This document shows, piece by piece, positions 58,550-64,000 of a DNA stretch of 64,000 nucleotides (positions are counted from its first letter, which is position 1; every line of letters starts with the position of its first letter). The notes beneath the pieces are model-generated. The model saw only the letters and a list, made by a program, of their open reading frames with translations, ran no database searches and had not been told where the DNA came from. The stretch comes from Barthelona sp. PCE (Eukaryota; Metamonada: BaSk clade), in NCBI GenBank assembly GCA_040285745.1, contig JAUFOR010000003.1:248001-312000 (forward strand). The letters run 5' to 3'. A program made the position numbers and the translations under genes.

Positions 58550-59274
58550 TATAGTAAGTGATAAAAGGGGGGAAAATTAGTTAAGTTTGTGTGAAAAGCA
58601 AGTTGTTGCTTGTTAAGAAAGGTAAAATAAGAAATACCGAGTTGGAAGAGCTATCAAGCTTAACATAGTCTTCTGTCAGGGTGGTTAAGTCCCTGTAAAT
58701 GTGCGTTGGAACAATGTAACAGCGATAAAAGCGGTTTATTGGGTAGGAAATGGTTTTATGTTATACACACCATTTCCGATTGTATTGTCTTTACTTTTTC
58801 TCCGTAATTCGGGACCACTTTAACTGTATAGCTGCAGCTTAGCTATTTAAATGAGTTAAAGGTTCATAGCATTTTCTAACATTGTATCAAACTTCTTGAA
58901 AGATGTTGGGAAGGTGTGTATGCTAGAAAGATGATCATTTACAACTGATGAATGATTATTGAACCTCAATTCTAATAAGATTGAATATTGATTTAGAAAG
59001 ACCATCTATATGGTTGTCCAATACTTTAACTGCAGTTTCCTCCCATACATGTTGCCTTGCAACACTAAATGATATTATATACAAAAAACTGAATAATATT
59101 CACAACTGTTTGCCTATTTAACTATATATAGATATAATTATTACAGCATATGATATATATCGTGATAAAACAGCCATTTATACAGGCAGACATTGAGAAA
59201 CCTTGCATTTAAATTTTCTACTTTTATACAGCTTTGGGCCTTTTTATTTTTTGGGGATTTTTTTTTTTTTTTAT
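58550..59274. other. spacer of 725 bp between divergent genes
   Basis: A/T-rich sequence with no tRNA, no credible ORF and no long repeat. It ends in a T-run of about 15 bases (59256-59272) directly before the ATG at 59275. It marks the boundary between the conserved genes and the accessory-looking right end. Confidence 0.45.
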
Positions 59275-60936
59275 ATGCAAGAAGTGGAAGAATCGATGGA
59301 CTCATTTCCTTACAAACAACTTTTTACATTAACCTCAAAAGATGACACACAGAAGTTTTTAGCTCATATTGGTGTTTTAAAAAAGCACAAAAATACACCT
59401 ATCAATGACAAACTGTTCAATTCACTATTTGTAGCAATTAGTTTCTGCATTGAATCGTTTCCTGACGCTAAATTCTGGGATGATGAATTTATGGACAAAA
59501 GTCATCAACAATTCGAGCTTGGATTCAGAAGTTTAAAGTTGGAAATATCAGAAATTGAGGATATACTTGACAAGAAACTGTGTTTGTTTCAATTTTTTGA
59601 GAAGAATTGGCTTTTATTGATTGCTATGCGCTCTTTTTGTTTTTATTACATAACTAGTATCAGTGGTCCCTTTTTCCAAGAGAAAAGCAATGTTATGTCT
59701 AAGTTTTTGACTTCAGTCGCTTACATTCAGCTCCTTCTCAAGTCTTTTGGCTTCAAACTTACACTTCCAGTTTTTGAAGACAGTGAACCTCCTTACTGTT
59801 TTGAGGAACTCGTTTTAAATGATATGCTTGATGTTAAACGCGTCCTGGACAGCCATGCTAAACGTTTGCACAAGCATGAAAGTGATAAAAAGTTAAGCAA
59901 AGAAACTTTCTGGAAAGGTATCAAATTGTTTGCTCCACATATTGGATTGCGTAGGAATAACCGTTGGGGGGCTTCTAAATTGGTCATTTTCGCTGCTCTC
60001 AATACTTTCTCAGATTCCTCAGAAGGTTTCAGAGACCATATTATTTCTCTATGCTATGAACTCGGTATGAAGCGTGGCAACGTACATAAAAATGTGAACA
60101 AAATTTGGAAAGATTTATCAGAAGGAATCTTTGGTGAGAAAACCATGACTATAAAGGAAGATTCCATTATTTTCCGTTACTTAACATATTCATTACGATC
60201 TAATGAAAGTATTAAGGCGTGGATGGATGAAATAATTGATGAGAAACGTCATATCACAGATTTATGGCTTCCACCAAGAGAAGGAGAAAAGGATTACAGA
60301 GTTTTTGATAATGTTACAATCTGTCTGACATATGAAGAACGTTTAGTGTACGTTAAAGCGTTGGAGAGAAGAAAGAAGATCAAAAGAACGGATAAATTGG
60401 CAAAGACAAGAGTTATGTTGCTGTCAGCCTTGGCTAAACATATTTTTTCAGAGTACAAACTTGATTGTGAGATATATATTGCAGCTGTGTATGAGCGATT
60501 GCAGCCTTTATTTCCTTTTCCGTTTAGTGACTTTAAGCATATTGAAAATTTTACTTCATGTGTCTGTGATTTTATTAATGATCCCCATTTACCGTTGAAA
60601 GATTTTGAGAAACCAAAAATGATCAATTATTCCTTTATGAAATACAGCAAACTATGTAGTGCTTATGTTTTTGATTATGGTGCTAAAGACGTTGAACTCT
60701 TTGTTGAATTGATTGATTGTTGTTTGAATGACAGACCTATTCCACAAGATTTGGCGGAATCGTTCAATTTTTATGGGTTAAACTACAAGGTTCTTCTTCC
60801 TGAACACTGTTTCGGTTACTGTCTTAAAGACACTTCTTATGAATCATTGCGCCTCAATCTTTCCCGTAAGGCATCTCAGGATGAGAAGAATTTGCCTAAA
60901 AAAATCCAGCGTACTAAATATTTTTTTTTCCAGTAA
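59275..60936 (+). CDS. lineage-specific helical protein, modules N-X-Y, 553 aa
   Basis: The ATG at 59275 follows a long T-run; the open frame before it encodes only a Phe-rich artefact. The 553-residue protein is a paralogue of the convergent gene at 60966-62759. Module N (residues 18-170) contains FWDDEFM, FQFFEKNWLLLIAMRSF and FGFKLTLP, with equivalents in the partner. Module X (about 205-365) has LVIFAALNTF, EGF and YRVFDNV. Module Y (about 372-490) has MLLSALAKHIF and YSKLCSAYVF. In the partner X and Y occur in the reverse order. X and Y themselves look like distant repeats of one helical domain, perhaps cyclin/TFIIB-like. No catalytic motif is visible. Function unknown. Confidence 0.7.
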   Translation: MQEVEESMDSFPYKQLFTLTSKDDTQKFLAHIGVLKKHKNTPINDKLFNSLFVAISFCIESFPDAKFWDDEFMDKSHQQFELGFRSLKLEISEIEDILDKKLCLFQFFEKNWLLLIAMRSFCFYYITSISGPFFQEKSNVMSKFLTSVAYIQLLLKSFGFKLTLPVFEDSEPPYCFEELVLNDMLDVKRVLDSHAKRLHKHESDKKLSKETFWKGIKLFAPHIGLRRNNRWGASKLVIFAALNTFSDSSEGFRDHIISLCYELGMKRGNVHKNVNKIWKDLSEGIFGEKTMTIKEDSIIFRYLTYSLRSNESIKAWMDEIIDEKRHITDLWLPPREGEKDYRVFDNVTICLTYEERLVYVKALERRKKIKRTDKLAKTRVMLLSALAKHIFSEYKLDCEIYIAAVYERLQPLFPFPFSDFKHIENFTSCVCDFINDPHLPLKDFEKPKMINYSFMKYSKLCSAYVFDYGAKDVELFVELIDCCLNDRPIPQDLAESFNFYGLNYKVLLPEHCFGYCLKDTSYESLRLNLSRKASQDEKNLPKKIQRTKYFFFQ

Positions 60937-60965
60937 TAAAACAGTTTTTGCTTTGTCGATCCAAT

Positions 60966-62759
60966 TTAAACCCCATCTTTAGAGATAAATTCTAACCTAT
61001 AATACACAATAGAATTCTTTTCAAACAAAGTATGATGAATATTTTCAAACACTTTAAACTCTCCTCCCTTGGCAGACCAGAGATAAGAAATAGATATGTT
61101 CTCTTCTTGAAATCTATTCCACCAACTCTCAATACCTGATAAACAAACCGGATTAAACTTTTGTGAATACGGATTTGTCTCTGGGTTTAAATATTCATAT
61201 ATTATCGACCCTGGCGTTAAAGTCACGCTAAATTCGTGCTTCTTCAGCTTCTTAAATGCACTTGCAATCTGTGATAAGCGTTTTGACTTTGGTGGATACA
61301 AACCAATTTTCTTGAATAAACGATACAATCGATTCCAAAACCCCCATAGACCTTCCGGCCTCTCTCTCAGAAAAGTATTTACGGCTGCAAATATTAACAA
61401 ATGTATCGACCTGTATTTACCTCCGAATTGAATACAATCCCATCTTTTTATCAGTTTTTCAGCCTTAACACACTGTTTCTTTTGTGGAAGTTCATCAGCG
61501 CTAATATCTTTAATTTTGTGCTTCTTATCTTCCAAACTCTCCTCCTTACTACTTTGAGTATGAACGGTTAAACGTGGCATTTCATTAAAGTCGAACACCG
61601 CATCCCCATCAATAATGAATGGATCAGGTTTTTCACATAATAACAACATAACATCACTGGTGAATGATTTAAAATGATTTAAGACCTTAACAATTTTTTC
61701 TTGAAAATGCAAGATATTCACCTCGTGTAGATTAACCATACATTTTCTAAAAAGATCCATCCAAAACCTTTGATTAACTCTTTTCTCACGACACTGTTGT
61801 ACAAAAATCTTGTAAAATGTAATTAATTTTAACAAGCCATTTTCTACATTACCAAAGTGAGGATTAAAACCCAAGCAAGGATAACGGATATCTATATCAC
61901 GTTCAGCCTTGGAACTCAGTTTATCAATGAAAAAATGTCGAACAATACCTGAACAAGTGCTTTTAGCAATATGAAATTTAAATCCAATTTGAACAAGAAA
62001 AATGTGTAATACTGCTGCTAAAACAGCACTTGTAGTTCCTGGTAAACTGTTAACAATTGCTTTAGCCATACAAACAATAACTTTCTTAGCCTTAACACGA
62101 TCTTCCTCTTTGAGTTGAACAGAGGGCCATTTTTTTTCAACAAGCCTCAGTTGACCATTATGATAACGTGATATATACTTATTAAAAAAATTCTGCAACT
62201 TCACAATACGTTCTTCTTCTTCTTCATTCACTTCCTCCTTTGCTAAATTCTGGTCTTCACTTTCCTGCATATCTGGAAATGTACTTTTAAAACCAAATGG
62301 ACGTAGCAAGCGTTGAATGTTGGTTATTGAATTCACAAACTGTGACACGATAGCATTACGTTCTGTAAACCGCAAAATGACATTATTACAAAGGTAGTAA
62401 GTGCTAAATGAACGGATTGCAGTGAGTAATATCCATGACTTCTCAAAAAACTGAAATATGATGTCCTTCCTTTCCAGGATACTTAATTTTTTCTTTTCAA
62501 GATCGTTCTCAAACTTTGCGAAGCTGCGTTCAAACCTTCTACAACTAGACATCATGAAATCATCTTCCCAAAAGGTTGCGGACGGAAACTTCTGGATACA
62601 AAAGTGGATAGCTCCAATTAAAGAATGGAAAAGAGCTTCATCAATCGAACCCAGAGTATTTCCCTGTTCCTTCAGCCCACTTAAATGTGTTAAGAACTTG
62701 TTGATGTCATCTTCCGAAGTGAAAACAAACGAGTTCACGTTATTCTCCAAATTATGCAT
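60966..62759 (-). CDS. lineage-specific helical protein, modules N-Y-X, 597 aa
   Basis: I use the ATG at 62759 (MHNLENN), preceded directly by ATAGTTTATACA on the minus strand. The 597-residue protein matches its neighbour at 59275-60936 in module N (residues 10-165: FWEDDFM, FQFFEKSWILLTAIRSF, FGFKSTFP). It then has an acidic linker, a Y-like module (about 220-345, with VCMAKAIV and LKLITFYKIFVQQC), a second polar linker with basic patches, and an X module at the C terminus (about 450-597, with LLIFAAVNTF, EGLW, SIIYEYL and FKVFENI). The two genes converge with 29 bp between stops. The protein is helical and soluble. Function unknown. Confidence 0.7.
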   Translation of the reverse strand: MHNLENNVNSFVFTSEDDINKFLTHLSGLKEQGNTLGSIDEALFHSLIGAIHFCIQKFPSATFWEDDFMMSSCRRFERSFAKFENDLEKKKLSILERKDIIFQFFEKSWILLTAIRSFSTYYLCNNVILRFTERNAIVSQFVNSITNIQRLLRPFGFKSTFPDMQESEDQNLAKEEVNEEEEERIVKLQNFFNKYISRYHNGQLRLVEKKWPSVQLKEEDRVKAKKVIVCMAKAIVNSLPGTTSAVLAAVLHIFLVQIGFKFHIAKSTCSGIVRHFFIDKLSSKAERDIDIRYPCLGFNPHFGNVENGLLKLITFYKIFVQQCREKRVNQRFWMDLFRKCMVNLHEVNILHFQEKIVKVLNHFKSFTSDVMLLLCEKPDPFIIDGDAVFDFNEMPRLTVHTQSSKEESLEDKKHKIKDISADELPQKKQCVKAEKLIKRWDCIQFGGKYRSIHLLIFAAVNTFLRERPEGLWGFWNRLYRLFKKIGLYPPKSKRLSQIASAFKKLKKHEFSVTLTPGSIIYEYLNPETNPYSQKFNPVCLSGIESWWNRFQEENISISYLWSAKGGEFKVFENIHHTLFEKNSIVYYRLEFISKDGV

Positions 62760-63120
62760 TGTATAAACTATATTATCGTTGAATCGCCCCAAAACAGAAT
62801 TCCCCAATGTATTTGAAAATCAATCGTCGAAATGGAATTTCTGACGTAATTCAGCATTTATTACTTTTTGCAACATTGTGAATGGTCATACCTGGCACCA
62901 CGATACATAATATTGGGCTATCATAGGAATTGAGTTTGAAACAGTAGGTTTTGATATTGAGAGAACTTCTTCTGCATCAGGGGATATTTAACCAATACCA
63001 CATCCACAAAACAGGCCAATACAACATACTAATCGTATACAATTTACCAACCATAAAATGACCCAATTCCACTTTTTAAACCTTCTTTCCCGTATTTGAT
63101 TAAATTTTTGCACATAAAAG
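62760..63120. other. spacer between divergent genes
   Basis: About 360 bp, A/T-rich. I see no RNA gene or repeat. A short minus-strand frame at 62988-63194 overlaps the next gene and is not supported. It should hold the promoters of both flanking genes. Confidence 0.4.
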
Positions 63121-63645
63121 ATGCCTACGAATGCAGATGGCCCAACTTTTATGAGAATTTTTGAGCAAGGAACGGATATTGATCTCATTCGCAATGTCCC
63201 TGATCAATATTTGTTCAAATTCCTTGTGCAGTTCTGCCAACCCCCTTTCTCGAAGGAAAAAACGTCTATCATTATACTTGAAATTCTGGGTTTAGAAATT
63301 CGTGCATCAACATCCAGTATAAAACGTTATATAAAGAATAACGGGCACTTTAGACAACCGGTTAAAAAGGGAACTAAGTCGGGAAACACCATTGAAGCAT
63401 CTATGAAATGTTTCAATCATTTTGCATATTTTTCATTTCGAATAAGGAGAGATTGGAGTGAAGGCGATCTATTGCTCCATGAATGGCAGAGCGAGTATCT
63501 AGAGTTTCTTGAAAATGGAATTCATGAAGCTGAAAATGAAGCTGAAAATGAAGCTGAGAATATTATGGATGAAGAAGAAATTTTAAACCCACCCAGCAGC
63601 GATCAGGAACAATATGCAGCAGAACCACCAATTTTAGGTATATAA
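63121..63645 (+). CDS. small protein with acidic EAEN-repeat tail
   Basis: The ATG at 63121 opens 174 residues. The first 130 are basic and helical. A segment near residue 60 (LEIRASTSSIKRYIKNN) has the shape of a helix-turn-helix, so DNA binding is possible but unproven. From about residue 136 the tail is acidic, with three copies of Glu-Ala-Glu-Asn encoded by a 12-bp tandem repeat, then a DEEE stretch and a Pro/Ser-rich end. A hairpin lies 13 bp past the stop. No family is recognised. Confidence 0.55.
   Translation: MPTNADGPTFMRIFEQGTDIDLIRNVPDQYLFKFLVQFCQPPFSKEKTSIIILEILGLEIRASTSSIKRYIKNNGHFRQPVKKGTKSGNTIEASMKCFNHFAYFSFRIRRDWSEGDLLLHEWQSEYLEFLENGIHEAENEAENEAENIMDEEEILNPPSSDQEQYAAEPPILGI
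63526..63561 (+). repeat. 12-bp tandem repeat (three copies)
   Basis: Three consecutive copies of GAAGCTGAAAAT (the last with one substitution, GAAGCTGAGAAT) lie at 63526-63537, 63538-63549 and 63550-63561. They code for the EAEN repeats in the acidic tail of the gene at 63121-63645. Confidence 0.9.
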
Positions 63646-64000
63646 GGAATATTAGTCAGGAATACTGACAGTACGTCAAGTGAGTTTTGGTTATACATCA
63701 ACTTTCACTTATTGTACTGTCAGTATTCCTCAATTTTTCCGTACCATATCAAAACAAATATGTTCTATTCTGTCTTTATTACAACATCTATTGTTCAAAA
63801 TAGGTGATTTACTGTGATTCCCAATAGTGAAAAAAAGGAAAAGAAAAATTTTTTTTTTAATAAAAGATAACCTGTTGATTTATGGTGCTTTTGACAATTC
63901 TTTGTGATCTTTTGAACCATAACTATAATATGCTTGGTTTTCAAGCAGCAAAAAATAGTTTGTTGATGGATTGACTGCACTAATCATGTATTTAACACCA
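63646..64000. other. spacer at the right window edge
   Basis: The 355 bp after the stop at 63645 are A/T-rich, hold the hairpin at 63658-63730 and a T/A-rich run at 63830-63860, and otherwise show no gene I can support. A minus-strand frame at 63795-63980 is low complexity and Lys/Phe-rich and is not called. Confidence 0.4.
63658..63730. repeat. perfect 17-bp inverted repeat (hairpin)
   Basis: AGGAATACTGACAGTAC at 63658-63674 is matched by its exact reverse complement at 63714-63730. Three mismatches inward, six further bases (AAGTGA/TCACTT) also pair, so the stem could extend to 26 positions. The loop is about 20 bases. It lies 13 bp beyond the stop of the gene at 63121-63645. It could be a 3'-end RNA hairpin, a miniature inverted-repeat element (73 bp, no clear target duplication seen) or a protein-binding palindrome. 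Confidence 0.85.

Noticed and set aside
59275-62759. Convergent pair as transposase genes of a mobile element
   Set aside because: There is no catalytic DDE, HUH or tyrosine-recombinase motif, no terminal inverted repeats bracketing the pair, and the only nearby inverted repeat (63658-63730) has no partner on the other side in this window.
1-64000. tRNA genes
   Set aside because: I looked for a B-box-like GGTTCGA on both strands; the few hits (for example near 6632 and 48989) lie inside conserved coding sequence and lack an A box and cloverleaf arms.
1-64000. Naming the organism as a specific parasite genus
   Set aside because: Compactness, short leaders and gene content fit several flagellated protist groups, but the known promoter and intron signatures of Trichomonas and Giardia (fixed initiator, ACTAAC-type branch site) were not seen, so a genus cannot be supported.

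Overview
The window is nuclear DNA of a unicellular eukaryote. Nearly every gene is one uninterrupted ORF, genes lie on both strands in no operon-like order, and spacers are short (often under 100 bp). The protein set is eukaryotic: axonemal outer-arm dynein, GAR1, TSR4/PDCD2, UTP5-like, eIF2D, ABCE1, an ENT nucleoside transporter, a Tom40/VDAC-type beta-barrel and a eukaryotic-type glycyl-tRNA synthetase. All three stop codons terminate genes, so the code looks standard. The axonemal dynein implies a flagellum; the beta-barrel implies a mitochondrion or a mitochondrion-related organelle. The compact, intron-poor layout with very short leaders suits a metamonad-like flagellate, but I cannot name the lineage from this sequence alone.

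Layout. 1-9.7 kb: two tandem copies and one diverged copy of a lineage-specific beta-rich family (1-571, 666-2711, 6530-8281), a PTAR1-like prenyltransferase-alpha protein with a problematic 5' end (2977-3714), an MFS transporter (3949-5388), a TSR4/PDCD2 protein (5428-6447) and an unknown protein (8247-9656). 10-26 kb: GAR1 (10185-10985), a small ORF, then a 13.9-kb intronless outer-arm dynein heavy chain (12047-25912). 26-38 kb: a Pro/His-rich protein, two unknowns, a type II membrane protein facing a secreted Cys-rich protein, a large CH-like/helical/coiled-coil protein (30059-34027), a type I membrane protein with a broken frame (34215-35051), a fourth beta-rich family member and an HTH protein. 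38-54 kb is mostly housekeeping: a Thr-Pro-rich protein, dihydropyrimidinase, an unknown, eIF2D, GlyRS with an N-terminal NDPK-like domain, an ER-type ketoreductase, the Tom40/VDAC barrel, an unknown, a UTP5-like protein and the ENT. 54-64 kb: a long spacer, a disordered protein, ABCE1, then an accessory-looking end with two convergent paralogues that carry the same modules in a different order, plus a small acidic-tailed protein and a hairpin.

Functionally, a translation/ribosome-biogenesis set (GAR1, TSR4, UTP5, eIF2D, GlyRS, ABCE1) and pyrimidine/nucleoside handling (dihydropyrimidinase, ENT) are scattered among lineage-specific genes. Many ATGs have a TATA-like A/T-rich element 0-30 bp upstream, which suggests extremely short 5' UTRs. 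Convergent pairs sit 4-45 bp apart, or overlap. Where an open frame began at TTG or GTG I moved the start to the first supportable ATG.

The most notable observations are the NDPK-like-GlyRS fusion with a lost catalytic His, the module-order swap in the convergent pair at 59-63 kb, and two genes whose 5' or internal structure needs recoding, splicing or decay to explain.
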